A DNA stretch of 64,000 bases from Capitulum mitella. Taxonomy: Eukaryota; Arthropoda; Thecostraca; Pollicipedomorpha; Pollicipedidae. Shown piece by piece: positions 11,054-22,984 of this stretch. A model generated the notes under the pieces. The model ran no database searches, was not told the DNA's origin, and saw only the letters and a program-made list of their open reading frames with translations. The position numbers were made by a program, and so were the translations under genes. The DNA lies in assembly GCA_030062745.1 (NCBI GenBank), contig CP099842.1, positions 5,623,822 to 5,687,821 of the forward strand. The letters are read 5' to 3'. The number at the start of each line of letters is the position of its first letter. The first letter of the stretch is position 1.

Positions 11054-13056
11054 TCAGCCACATGCGGTAAAACTTTTGAAGCTGTTCGACAATGACAGCA
11101 AGTGCCGCTTAAGCAGGGCCTTGCACGTCGCCGTTGGGTTGCACCTTAGATCAGCTGGCAGTTCATCGCATGCGGTGATCGCACGGTATATGAACCGCCG
11201 TATTTCTGCCTCAGAGTGGATTCGAGGCACAGACAGATTATCTGGCTTCCTTTTCCGCTCTCGGACGCTACGACATTCCAGGAATTGTGCACGCAGGCTA
11301 GTCGGTTCCTGGCGCATCATAACGCCCTTCACTAGACAAGTACATGGTACGTGGCAAGGGCATGCGCTGTTAACCATTCGAGCTGGCTCAAAACATCGTT
11401 CATGTGATCTCTTTTGCGACGTCCCGATATAACCCGTGCACAAAGATTAAGTAATTCCTGCAAACGCGACATGTTTTGGACAGAGGAGCTGACTTACACT
11501 GATATGCAGTATATGACTATAGATACCACCAAACCTCTAACAACAATTTCAACGACATCACGAGGGACACAGTGTTTAATATGGCCCAACCCAATGAGCA
11601 GACCAGTGCACTTTGCTATCATCCGGTTTACATGCGGTTCGAAAGTCATATATCGATCTACCACGGCAAGTAGGTTTTTCGCGCGTTCGCATTCTTCAGT
11701 GACGGCGCCATTTACGTTCAGTGTGATGCTGCTGACGTCTCGACGACTTTGATACCTAAGACAGACAAACTGGATTTAGCATGGTTCAGTTCCATCTGGT
11801 TCTGGCTGGAACTCAGATACACGGTATGGAATGTCTTCTCCATCCGTCTCGTGATGTGTGCAGTATCACACTTCTCAGTAATGTCGGGGGGCTGCCCGGC
11901 ATGGAGACATGCTGCCCATCCCCCTTGTCAATGCGCGGTCGGCCGCCCTGGCCGTCGCCGGGCCGGTCCGTGCCGGCGCCCGGCGGGTGTCGGATCACCT
12001 TGGCCGGCGTGGTGCCAATCCGAACAAGCGCGGTCCGGATTGGTCGAGACTGGTGTCACGTGATGTGTAACGTCAAGGTCGGGTCGCCGAGTCGCGGGGA
12101 ACTGGATTGCTGATATTTCGCCCCGGCCGCTCGGGCGGGACGGAGCGCGAGCAATGGAGCTGCAAGTGACTCAGTGTGTTAAGGAGACGACCAACCTTAC
12201 AGTAATAAGGAGCTGAGCATCGTCTGCATACTGAACAATACTGATATCGCTTCCCACATATCAGCTCAAGTCGTTTGAAAAGACGCCATGCAACAGAGCT
12301 CCGAGACATGTGCCCTGCTATATTCCGAGTGGACTTTTCATTCGTTCAGACATGTGATGAACATCGTCATCCGAGCTGAATCTGACTTGTTGATTATTGT
12401 TAGACAGACAATTTTTAAGCCAGGCGCTGTCTACACCGTACAAATCAGTTGTCTGAATCAACTTAGCATGATCTGTTACATCAAAACACTTGTTCAAGTC
12501 TAGTTGCACAAGCAGTGCGATTTCACCTCGGCCCATAGTATCTGATCAGTTACCGCACTGAGTGCTGTTTCTGTGGAATGAAAGCGTCGGAAACCGTACG
12601 GCATATCAGCGAGCAGGTGGTTACAAGCGAAGTAAGAGGAAAACTGCATGTCCACAAGGTGCCCAATTATTTTCGTTAGACATGGTGCAAGTGATATGGG
12701 CCTAAAATTTGATGGGTCTCTGATGGAGACTGAGTATTTGTAGATAGCCTGCACTATGGACAGCTTCCAGAAGTCAGGCACAGTACCAGTTGCTAAGTTC
12801 GTATTAACTAAACAAAGTATAGCATGGCTGGTCGATTGATAGCATCTTTTCATGCGGCGCATCGATAAGCCGTCAGCTCCGCAGGCGCCGCCACCATTCA
12901 TGTGTCTGACAGCGTCACGCATTTCGGCCTCGCTCACCGTTCGGACCGAGAACTCTTCTGTCCCTACTCTTGACAACCGGACATGCAGTTCACGCAGTGT
13001 ACCACGGCGGCCACGGCAACCGCGGTTTTTACACCGATCTCGGCAAAATACTTGTT
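11054..13056 (-). pseudogene. Non-LTR retrotransposon ORF2 relic (reverse transcriptase to C-terminus)
   Basis: Read on the minus strand, the order is LNKYFAEIG (about 13050), GGGACGADGLSMRR, SNFRPISLAPCLTKIIGHLV and YGFRRFHSTETAL. A frameshift follows near 12530. Next come LLVQLDLNKCFDVTDHAKL (motif A), then in another frame SDISIVQYADDAQLLIT with the catalytic YADD at 12219-12230, then ITLNVNGAVTEECERAKNLL, HVNRMIAKCTGLLIGLGHI and LVVSIVIYCISV. The frame ends RAITACDELPADLRCNPT and LLKRHLLS near 11100. This is the full run of a CR1/Jockey-type RT from fingers to the conserved C-terminal block. Several frameshifts and stops make it non-functional. The 5' endonuclease region is absent. Confidence 0.85.
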
Positions 13057-13313
13057 GAGTGGATTTGGTTCTAGGACTGGAGACGTCGGTTGTCCAATTG
13101 TCTCACTACGTATGACTGGCCGGATGACTGGTGCATAGAGCCGGGGCCGCCCTCTACGATTCGCTGTCTGTTGCTGCTGGGTACGGGTCGTATGGGTACA
13201 TTCCAGTATTCGGATGGAATGCTCGAATATTATGAAGTTGGATTCACTTCATCCTAAAAATTACTATCACATCATGTAAAAATCGGACTAATTCACAACG
13301 GCATTGGTTTTCT
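13057..13313. other. Short spacer upstream of the retrotransposon relic
   Basis: No additional endonuclease-domain motifs are readable here. The element is probably 5'-truncated near this point. Confidence 0.3.
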
Positions 13314-13476
13314 GGCGTGCGTGCGTTTGCGTGTGAGTGTGCGTGTGCGTGCGTGCTTGCGTGCGTGCGTGCGTGCGCGTGCGTGTGCGCATACGTGCGT
13401 GTGCGTGTGCGTGTGCGTGCGCGTGCGCGTACGCGCGTGCGTGCGTGCGTGCGTGAGTGTGTGTGTGTGTGGGTGT

Positions 13477-13510
<34 letters not shown>

Positions 13511-13511
13511 C
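13314..13511. repeat. GTGCGT/GT microsatellite
   Basis: About 200 bp of GTGCGT, GCGT and finally pure GT repeats. Open frames on both strands here (Arg/Val/Cys on one, Thr/His on the other) are repeat artefacts. Confidence 0.97.
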
Positions 13512-16337
13512 TACCTTCTATTGACGTCTTCATCTGTCTTTTATGTCAAACGTTTTTTTCTGTTTTTCGTCCGTCAAATGTCTTTTTCATATGCCTTTTA
13601 TGTCAAACCAGATTCAGACGAAAATAACACCGGTAGGGTTCAGGCACTACCAGGCCTATAAAAAAGTACTCTTGTCGCCAATGAAATAAAGGCTTCCTCC
13701 CAGCCTCTGACATTTCAAGTGTGGCATCTGGGTTCCATCAAGCTTCCGAATGTGCTCCTTTTGAGTCAGATCTTCACAGCAATGGGAACTGCCTGTAAAT
13801 GTCGCAAAAATCCCGAGATTGATACCAAAATTGCACGACAAAATCGTTCTCAGTGCACGCATGGATTGCATTAAAATTCTGTCCAGTTTAGCCCTCTTTT
13901 TCCCCAGCCTTCCCTGTAGCTGATCGTTTTCAGCCACGGATCGAGCTTGTTGGAGGCCTCAGATTAAAAAAGAGGGCGAATTTCAATGTTGTGGAGGCCT
14001 TCCTTTTCCCCATAAAAGCCCCGTGAAAATTTAAGACACGGTCGGCTGATGACCCTTCATTTTGTTGTCGCCAGCGCCGGTACACAGCCTTCCGTCGTCA
14101 CAACCATAAGTAGCGACCGCAAACAAGGCAATATGTAGGTACCACCGGGGTGGATCCAGGTTTTGCGAAGGGGTGGGGAGAATGGTCAGTACAATGCCCC
14201 CACCCGGCCAGCTCCATTTCCCATCTTTTAGTTCTTCGTATGTGAAAAATGTTTATTTGCCTGGGTTCAGGGGGAAATATTCCATGTAATTTCGCATTTT
14301 TCCCTATTTTAAATAGCTGGAGAAATTCATGCACATTACCTTATTTGAGGAGATTCTGCATTTTATTCCCTTACAAAGTGGTCGAAATATGGCCACAACA
14401 GGGGATTTTCGGCAGCTGCACTCCTCCCTATATTTGAAATGTCGTGTTCATATCTGGTCCAGGAGTCCCTCTGCCCTCTCGTAGTTTCTGGAGACTTTTC
14501 TGCTAGCTTGGGTTAGGTTCCCTCTTGCACATACAGGGGCACTTTTAGTGGCCTCGATCCGCCTGCCGTGTGAGGGCCCTCTAGCGGTCTCAAGTTTCTT
14601 TTGCAGTTTTACGTGTCCCTCGGGACGTCTCAGGCGCTCCTTTGGCTATTTTAGAGGCACCTCGGGCAGTTCCATGGGCTCATCTGGTAGTTTCAGGGAC
14701 GCTTAGGCTATCTTGGGTTCCCTCCTGTTGCCCCCGACGAATTTTGGCCATCTAAGGAGCCCCTCAGGCACTAACAAGGGCCCTCTTTACGCTTCTCTCT
14801 GCCGTGACAGAGGCACCTCTGGCAATCCTCTAGGCCCTCTGGATGTTTCAGGAGTTGTCTCTTCCTTTACGAGTCATGGGACCTCAAATGCAACGAGTCT
14901 GCCACAGACTGTTACTGTCACAGTGTGTCACAGTCTGTCACAGAAGGCAGCAAGCTACATTAGCTTTTATTTACGGTGAACAGATTCACTGCCGGCACCT
15001 ACACCACGCACATCGCGACACGTGGAACACTAGGGCTGACAGACAGGAGGACTGCGCTAGTACGTGTGGTCTCTTTGGGCCGAAAGTACTTTTTACCGCC
15101 CGATATCTCTCGCGCAGAGTAGCTTGACTGCGACGGACGTCCGAAGCACTCGCCCTCTCAAGCGTCGCTGTTTCCTGAGAACGCCTGTGACGCTTGGATT
15201 TAAATGGTGGCTGCGGCTGGATTCTGGCATTCCATGGAAGCTAGAACTCTTGGGTTTCTGGAAATGAAGGCTCCGAGGGAACCGTCCCAGTCGTGATCAC
15301 TGGCGGATCGGGGCGGAGACATCTCGGCTATACCCCCAACCACAATTAGGGGCGGGGCAAACAGGCATTCCCCCCCCCAAAGAGACGCATCCGATCATCT
15401 GGATCCAATCCTGGTCGTGATCTGTTCCATATCTTGTACCTCAGTGGTCAACATTGGCCGCCCATCTCTGGGCAGATGGGCCACCGCACCAGATTTTCCC
15501 TGTTCAGCCAGCGCTGTGAGGCTGTGTGTGATGGTGTGCGGTAGGTCGGCAGTTCTGCTCGTTGGCAGGTCGAACGTCGTGGCGATTATGTCATCTGGAC
15601 TGGACGCATGACCAGTCGACATATTTCGACGCATGGTCCGTGCCAGCAAGTTCTTCCGCCATTGTGATGACAGCGGCACCGGACGTGGTGGCGCCACCGC
15701 CGGCGCTAAACACTGAGGCGACACCGGTCAGTGCTTGAAGCAGTGCACGGAGAAGAGTCACATCGTCAGCAAAGGACGTGGGGGCACTGTGGTCGGTACC
15801 TGACAGTGCTGAAAAGCACAGATACATGGCATGGCAAGAACGGACCGGATTGAACCAGACCACATTGGGCCACACTGGACCAGACCAGTACAGACCAGAC
15901 CATTGAGCAGACTGGTTGGGAGACAAAGGCAACCATAGTGGGACAGGGTAGGGTGTAACAGGACCAGACAAACAAGAACATAACAAACCAGACCGGACTA
16001 AATCAGTCTGGTCTATCCTGTCTTGTCTTGATCAGCGTATGATTAGTGAGGTTTAGCTGAGTCTGGACAGACATCACGTAACATTTGTAGAAAGCCAACA
16101 AAAAAATGCAAGTCAGGGACAGCGGATTCCTCCATTCCAGGCAGCATTTGAGATTGACCTTATGGCAGTGCATAGAAAAAAAAACAAGGTAAAAATGTGT
16201 TTACCCCCTCCCCACCACCTCCACAGAGATTCCAGTGATATTGCGAGAAATACTATATTAGAAACAGTGTTGGAGATGGCATTTGTCACAGGACCGTCTT
16301 ATTAGCTGAAATACATCCTGGTAAAAGAAAATATTTC
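13512..16337. other. Intergenic with degenerate minisatellites
   Basis: Two low-complexity tracts stand out. From about 14450 to 14850 an old tandem repeat alternates blocks like CCTCGGGCAG, TTTCAGGG and CCCTCT with a drifting period of about 20-40 bases. From about 15840 to 16010 the sequence is full of ACCAGACC/CAGACTGG variants. A short GTCACAG repetition lies at 14913-14943. No gene is recognised. Confidence 0.45.
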
Positions 16338-17553
16338 GTAGCCCGTGCCCGACTGGGGGCACTGCCCCCCGAGGTTTTTCTGGGATTGCGAGAGAACAAA
16401 CAAACACAGAGTCACGAAAGTTTGTGTACCTTTTTCTTCATCAATTTTACATATCGTGTCAAAATTTTGACCTCAGGTCAGGTCAGGTGCCTGACCTAGG
16501 TCAGGTCAAACAGACCTATGTCAAAAAAAGTTTAGCGCCTTTTAACTTTTTCGCAAAACAAGATATCTCAATAATACTTTCAGAGATTAGTGATCGTGAT
16601 AGATGCAACAAATCCGCTATCTCAGATTTTTCGGAATTTTCCGAGGCTTTGACCTAAGGTCAAGCCCATTTTTAAAACATGTCGCCGTTTTTTCGGAAAT
16701 GGACGGAATATTTCATAACATTTTTAGTGTGGAGTGAAGCAGACATCTAGTTGCCGTCATTGGCCAAAGTATCAGTGACTTCCAGCCGTTGACCTGAGGT
16801 CAGGTCACGGATAACTGTAGTGAGCCAAAATGTACCACCGTCAAAATCGGCGATGAATTACTCAGAATGGGTAGAAAATGGCAGAACCAGCTTGCACAGA
16901 CGTAAGTAACACCAGGAACCTCAAAAAGTTTGAAAAATTCCATATTTTGGGAATAAACAGGCTCTCGCGAATAAAGCTCCGCCAATTGTGTAGATTGGTA
17001 ACTAATGAATTTTTCTAAAATTTAAGCGTGAAAAACCATTACAAGAAACACTAAGATCAATAAAATATACACAGATAGGCTTTTTTCGCCAAAATAAAGG
17101 ACGCTAAAATTAGTTTCCGTCAATTTAGTACCGCATACGGCAGCGGCGCACACCGACAGCTGGCGGGAGAATTGCCGTGTCTTTAACTCAACGTTTCGGC
17201 GTGTATATTGAACAAATCCGGGGAAATTAGACGTGTATCGGCATCCGTGGACCTTTACTTGTGCGCTGGTGCCTTTACCTATGCGTTATTAGTCACAGTC
17301 CTTGAGATTCAGGCCATTTCTCGGTCTCATGCAATCGGCTATGAGAAAACATATATAGCACGTAAATTGCTTACATATTATTTAAAACTAAAAATGAGAC
17401 CCGTTTCGAGCTCCACTCGTCACAAGCTTTCCAACGGTATGCTTATTTTTATCCGTGCGACCAACCGTTCGTGAGTTAGAGGGGGGAGGCCAATTGCCCC
17501 CCCCCCCCCAGTCGCCGATGATCGAAACGGACCGACGGTCGTGCGCGGGTTAA
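16338..17553 (+). mobile_element. TTAA element, family B copy 2 (B2)
   Basis: This copy follows B1 over its full length. The left edge has decayed to GTAGCCCGTGCCCGACTGGG, but the right edge is intact (GTGCGCGGGTTAA, TTAA at 17550-17553). The AGGTCA cluster near 16479-16512 keeps AGGTCAGGTGCCTGACCT followed by AGGTCAGGTCA. The right hairpin has GGGGGG at 17483 and a C-run at 17498-17509. Confidence 0.83.
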
Positions 17554-18337
17554 GTAACATCATGCATAGCCTACTGACAGGACTTGCAATGTTTGCAGGC
17601 ACATACATAACTGGGTCTGCCTGTTAAGCCTTCATCTGAGTCTGGTATGTTTACTGTCAGTGAAGATAAATCAGTAATATTTCAAACCGAAAAATCACTA
17701 AAAGATAGAGCCTGAAGACATAAAATGCAGAACATATTGTTTCTGGACTCAACAGGATCCAGGCAGTTATACCTCGTTTCAGACAAAGCTATGTACTAGA
17801 ACGCCAAAACGTTCGTGGATATATGATTCAACACTTCAGACACTAATGCTCAAATATGCCTTCCCAGTCATGGGCATGTGGCATTTCACACAAGCATTCT
17901 GTTAACAACTGCAATTAAATCTCAAGTGTGTAGGTAGTCTGAAGTACACACCCATATGAGTACCAAGATTATGCCTAACGTCAAAGGAATGTCACCAAGT
18001 ATGTGAGTCGGTGTCTGGTCAAATGCAGGCATCCACGACCTTGTACCACTAAGATCGGACCACGAGGATTTCACAGAACCCTTACACATAGCGATGCGCT
18101 ATTTTCCGCCCCTAGTGCGCCATAAGTGGATGCAGTGATTTCTGGGTTCGTAGCTCCAACAGCGGAACGTGATGAGCACTGAGACACTGCGCCTCTGATT
18201 AAATCCTCAAAATAAACTTATTTCCATATCACTTAAAGTAAATCGCTGTTACGCGATGGCGCCAGCCGTGCTCAGTCCGAAACAGCGTCGGGAGGCTGAG
18301 ATGAACCAACGCAGGCAATTTGATCCGGGCCGTACTT
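17554..18337. other. Intergenic, nothing recognised
   Basis: No coding or repeat signal is supported between B2 and the ACAT microsatellite. Confidence 0.4.
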
Positions 18338-18372
18338 TACATACTTACATACATACATACATACATACATCA
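18338..18372. repeat. ACAT microsatellite
   Basis: Tandem ACAT/CATA units lie directly before the family C element. Confidence 0.9.
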
Positions 18373-18721
18373 CATTTACATACTTAACACTCGCGCTGGA
18401 AGGGGGTCTTGTTGTGCCCCCCCCCCCACCTGCTTTTTTTGAATATCTCGAGAACGGATCGGAGCTGGTTCCTGCTACTTTGTGACGTTTATAGCAATTG
18501 AATATCTCGTCGAATGACGCAGAAAAATTGGAAATCGGCCGGAAATTTTTGAAGTTTTAAACATTTGAAAGCAGGCAAACATGACTAAAACAGTGGTTGT
18601 CGTTGACAAATAGGAACTTTGTGAAAGAACTAGCGTTATACTTAAGACTACCGTGTGAACACAATCAGGCGATGTCATTCGGGCATAAGTAATGGATGTA
18701 CTAAGACCACAGACAGGGTCC

Positions 18722-19245
18722 AATAAGGGTCAGGGTCGCCAAAGGTCAATGTCAAACAGTTTGTGACGTGGTCCAGATTTGCTTTGCAAAATGTCAATTT
18801 GTATGAAATATGCATTCAAAGACCCTAATAAAAGCATGTGTGCGCACACTGATATGTTAACATATACCAAGGTCAGTGAAGTTCAAGGTCATTAAAGGTC
18901 AAGCTCAAATATCTTGTGGTTGGCCCAGATTTGTTCTGCGACATGTCGATTTGCATGAAATATGCATTGAAAGATCCTAATAAAAACACGTGTGCACACA
19001 CTGATACGCATATATATATATATATCGTATATCTCGTATATCTCGTATATATATATCTCGTATATCTCGTATATATATATATATATATACATATATATAT
19101 ACGAGATTCATTTCAGATCAAGGTCATCAAAGGTCAAGGGCAGTTTTTTGTGACATGGTCCAGATTTGCTTTGCAATATGTCCATTTATATCCAACATGC
19201 ATTGAAAGACCCAACTAAAATATGTTTGGTACATTGATACTCGCA
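18722..19245. repeat. Three internal repeat units in C1, the last two separated by an AT microsatellite
   Basis: The landmark CCAGATTTG occurs at 18773, 18925 and 19160, each followed by TTTGCATGAAATATGCATT-like sequence and a CCTAATAAAA-like block. The first spacing is 152 bases. The second is longer by about the length of the AT-rich tract, which therefore probably grew between units two and three. Confidence 0.8.
19008..19105. repeat. AT microsatellite with interspersed CGTATATCT
   Basis: Runs of TA are broken by repeated CGTATATCT units. The tract can fold on itself. It lies inside C1. Confidence 0.95.
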
Positions 19246-19797
19246 TTTATATACTTATATACATAAACATACATACATAAATATGAAACGCTGGAAGTAA
19301 TGAAATGTACCGATGTTGGCCACCTTCGCTGAAAATACGCCAAAAGATACATGCTGCGCCCTCATTTACTCTCAAACTGTCCCGTGTTGTTCGAAATCTG
19401 ATCTGCAAAAGATGAAAAAATGACGCCATAGGTCACTGGCCTGACGTGACATCGACCCAAAATTCTCAGTCAGGACGCCAAATGAATGCAAGTTGTCGTA
19501 TTCCACGTTTTAATGACCAAACAAACATTTTCCCCCGTTTTGTTGGAAACGTTGTACGGAATGGTCTCTACGTGCTGAGAAAGTGTCCAAACTTGACAAT
19601 TTTCACTCCATTTGACCTTGAAGATATTGACCTAGGGTCATGGAAATTAAACGCAATGTAAATCGTTATAGCCCCACCTTGTCCATAGGATTTCGTGTCT
19701 CTAGCTTTTTCCGTTGCTGAGATCGGAGGGGGCACTTTTTGTGCCCCCTTTCCAATGCGCGATAGTGCGAAACCCCCTTCCACTGCGCGGGTTTTAA

Positions 19798-20138
19798 TGG
19801 ACTTTTTTATTATTGTTCTGTAATTTTTGGAGTTGTGTTCGGAATCAGAGGACGGAGTTAATTATGAGTTGCCAGTTGCGTACACATCATGCATCTGAAT
19901 GGCTATTTTATCGTCAGGGTCGTTTTTCATGTTGCTAGTTGACCGAATTTACCTTCAGTTTGCAGAATTCTGGGTATGTGGTTATGACCAGGGTCCTCAG
20001 GAAAGTACTGCGAGGCTTTCATTAGGTCAGTGTTCTCAGCAAAGGAAGTCAGAACGATGCAAAAACCCGGACACTGAGGTAATGTGCCTAGCACATGTGA
20101 AGTGAGTGTCGCGACTGTTTAATCATGTACGGAACGTT
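19798..20138. other. Spacer between C1 and D1
   Basis: About 340 bases with no recognisable feature. Confidence 0.4.
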
Positions 20139-21133
20139 TTAACCCTTGCCAGCTTTCTGATTTCCGCCACGTTTATTATTCGGGATGGAGGGTGCGACCC
20201 GCCTCCCAAACGTTTCCACACTTGACGTGCTAGAAGCAAAAAAAAAGAAAAAGGACATTAGAAGGCCCTGACTGTGTTCTACAATTTCAAGTCAGGTCAT
20301 TTTAAGATATCTCTTACCGTTGACCTGTCAGATGAAGTCAAACGAGGTAAAATCCTGCATTTACGTGACTGCATAGTTCTTTCTACATGGTTCTTTCAGG
20401 CATTCAGAGGGCATCACTTTATAAGGCCCACTTAGAACATGATGGTATCAAAGTGGTCGGGGAAGGTCACATGGGTCATTCAAGGTCACCTCGACCTTGA
20501 CTCAAATAACCTTGAGATGACCTTGCATTTTGCCACAGCAGTTTCGTTGCATGGTAAAAGGTCATGTTCCATCTCTTGAGACAAATTCGGGAATTTGACC
20601 CGATATGACCTGGACCTTGAATGACCTCAAACCTGCTGCAGACGTAAACCATGCTCCCATAGAACCAAATGAATATGAAAATGAATAATGAAAATAGAAC
20701 CAAATGATGTCTCTAAACAGGTTTTGAAAGGAGAGTCGCAGCAGACCAATTTTCATGGAATGTGACCCGACGTGACCTTGATATTACATGATGTGAGCTT
20801 TGCAATGGATATGAAAGGTCACCTCATAGCCATGTGGTAACTCTAGAACCACTAGAAAACAACAATCCCATTTGAAACCACATTTAAAACATTGCTTAGA
20901 ACGGTGCGGCTCAGATCTTCGACATTTGTGGCCCGCAGGCCCTCAAGAACGAGGTGACATCTCAGTGACATGTCATGACATCAACTCGGAGTTTTTGGGG
21001 GATGTGTAAAAAGACTTAAAACTCATTTAGCCAGAATTTCAGCCTATTTGGCCAACCGGTCCAGCATCTATCCCGTAACAACCGGTGGGGGGTTTCACGA
21101 ACATGGCTTGCACCCTGGACTGGCGAGAGTTAA
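20139..21133. mobile_element. TTAA element, family D (D1)
   Basis: TTAA at 20139-20142 is followed by CCCTTGCCAGC. The right end read inward from 21133 gives TTAACTCTCGCCAGTCC, so about 12 of the first 14 positions match. AGGTCA or TGACCT hexamers are dense from about 20290 to 20820, including exact TCAAGGTCA at 20480-20488. A G-run (GGTGGGGGG near 21086) lies inside the right end. It is a single copy here, so the family call rests on termini and composition. It has no coding capacity. Confidence 0.65.
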
Positions 21134-21362
21134 ATAGCGTTTGCGTTCCGAGCTGACTGGGAAATGTTTTGTGTCGGCTCTAAGGCAATGGGAAGATTTA
21201 CGGGATACGTGGCCTGCCCAAGAAGGTGGCGAGTTGGCCAGTATCTTTTTGGCATATTTAGTCTGGACTTCCAAACTATGGAACTACGTTTAATTTTTAC
21301 AAATTTCCTCCCTAAACCCCTTTTTAGAAGTACCACTTGACGCTCTGGGATCGTGCATTTAT

Positions 21363-22976
21363 CAGAGGTGGGAAAAAGTAGCCAAAACCTTAACTTTTGT
21401 TAAGGTAATCCGTTAACTGAGAAGGTTAACTAAGTTAAGGTTAATGAGTTAAATTGTTTAAAACTGTTAATGGAAGTTAAAGCTGATACATTAACTTTTA
21501 AAACTGTTTTCCATTACCTGATTTTTACCCCCTAGACCTCTTCACGAGGCGAAAATAGCTGAATTTGCCTCCCGCCAAGTCATGTTATTGCAATGCCAAG
21601 ACCTGAAGCCGTGGATCTAAGTGCATTTCACAATTCGATACTGTCCTGAAAGGTTTTACACCCGCTTTTTCCATGATTTCCTGGACAGCTTCCCTAATGC
21701 CACGACTCCAGCTCCATTTGGCCTTTACTGAATGCCTGGGCAGATTCCGGACAAACGCCTTCAGCGACACCTTTCAGGTTTCCGCAGAAGACTCTTTGGG
21801 TATTGCGTCAGGATTCTGTCCCCACTCAGCACTAGGGAGTTCTTGCGCGAGTGCTGGTCTTGGTGGTCAACCTGAGAATCCGTCTTAACCACTTCGTCCT
21901 TCAATTTCTCATTCTCACTCTTAAGCATAGCTACCTCAGACTTAAGGCCCACTACTTCCTGCTTGAGAGCACTGAATTGGTTCAACAGAGATTTCATATC
22001 CTCAGTAGACATCCTCACAGCTCCCCAAATGAAGAAGAGAAGAGACTTAATAACCAACGACCAAGTTAAATTAAACTGGAAAGCAGATTAGGAGTCCCTA
22101 ACCAAACCTGCAACTGCAAAGCAAAACGTAGACCATCTCGTAGTGAAAGTGGTGTATATCTGGATTGTCGTCCATAACCAGTTTAGCTCACCCAGATTAA
22201 ATGTTTCATTTATACCTCAAACCTGGTTGAAAATCACTAGCTTAACCTGAGATTCGGGATAAGTGCTTGTGCAGAAAGTGTCAGACGTATTTTGATGTAA
22301 CTCCTACAACAGACAAATTATTTTAACATTTAAGGAGAGAAGAAATGTGTAACTAATCTTTGAGCATGCTAAATATTGCGGCAAGACACGACACTGCACC
22401 AAACAAATATCAACGATCAGAAATCGTGCTGACTGATCCAAAACGTTCTTTTGTTTTTTTTCGAGGCCTGTTAATTCGGGTATCGCCACGAGGTATTAAT
22501 GGCCAAGGTTCATAGCTTCAGGAACGGCAATAGATGACGTAATAATTGGGCCTGAGTCTCGAAGTCCCATGCGGCCGTATCCTCTGCCACGCTCTGATCA
22601 CGTAATTTACGTCATTACATCAGTATCTGGAAGCAAAACGGAAGCACTTTACTGGCGTCTCTGGCCGTACAGCGTGTCAACGTGACGCTTGTCAACGTCC
22701 ACCATCGTTTCCTTATTCCAAAATCATATCCGCAAACCCTCGAATACCCCAAACGTTAACAAGTCCCACCCATCACTTTTGCCAAGGTTAAGGCTCCAAA
22801 CTCAAATAAAAATGCGGTAAAAAGATTTAACGACCTTAAAGTGAACGTGCGAAAGTTTAACGCAAGTTAATGTTCTGTTGTTTGTTTCGAGGTTAGCGAA
22901 AGCGTCAATCCGTTAACAAAAAAACTAACTAGTTCATGCACGGATTAACGTATCAACGGTCTCGTGCCCACCTCTC
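21363..22976. mobile_element. hAT-type element with TTAAC-rich subterminal arrays
   Basis: The element starts CAGAGGTGGG and ends CCCACCTCTC. The flanking octamers GCATTTAT (21355-21362) and GTATTTAT (22977-22984) differ at one position. Both subterminal regions (about 21390-21510 and 22740-22950) are packed with TTAAC/GTTAA in both orientations, a pattern expected of transposase-binding arrays in hAT elements. The interior holds a coiled-coil reading frame remnant (21680-22057, minus) that is not a hAT transposase, so the element either captured it or was invaded. Confidence 0.82.
21680..22057 (-). pseudogene. Coiled-coil ORF1-like fragment inside the hAT element
   Basis: The minus-strand frame includes MSTEDMKSLLNQFSALKQEV, then SEVAMLKSENEKLKDEVV, followed by HQDQHSRKNSLVLSGD. 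Leucines at heptad spacing predict a coiled coil. The closing DQHSRKNSLVLSG resembles the (EQYSRRN.L.I.G) block that follows coiled coils in ORF1 proteins of some non-LTR retrotransposons. The frame stops soon after (near 21761), and a different frame continues below it. The role is unproven. Confidence 0.4.
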
Positions 22977-22984
22977 GTATTTAT

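Larger units (their letters stand above)
18384..19797 (+). mobile_element. TTAA element, family C copy 1 (C1)
   Basis: TTAA stands at 18384-18387 and 19794-19797. The left end is TTAACACTCGCGCTGGAAGG. The right end read inward is TTAAAACCCGCGCAGTGG followed by AAGGGGG, so the termini are inverted repeats. As in family A the right end holds the module twice (CCCCCTTTCCAATGCGCG, then CCCCCTTCCACTGCGCGG). The interior has AGGTCA hexamers, including exact TCAAGGTCA at 18883-18891 and 19118-19126, and three tandem-like units of about 150 bp. Confidence 0.78.

Noticed and set aside
13288..13661. Open frames on both strands over the GT/GCGT tract
   Set aside because: They are pure translations of the microsatellite.
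14145..15411. Possible hAT element with GGATCCAGG-type ends
   Set aside because: The two GGATCC sites are not convincing inverted termini and no 8-bp duplication flanks them.
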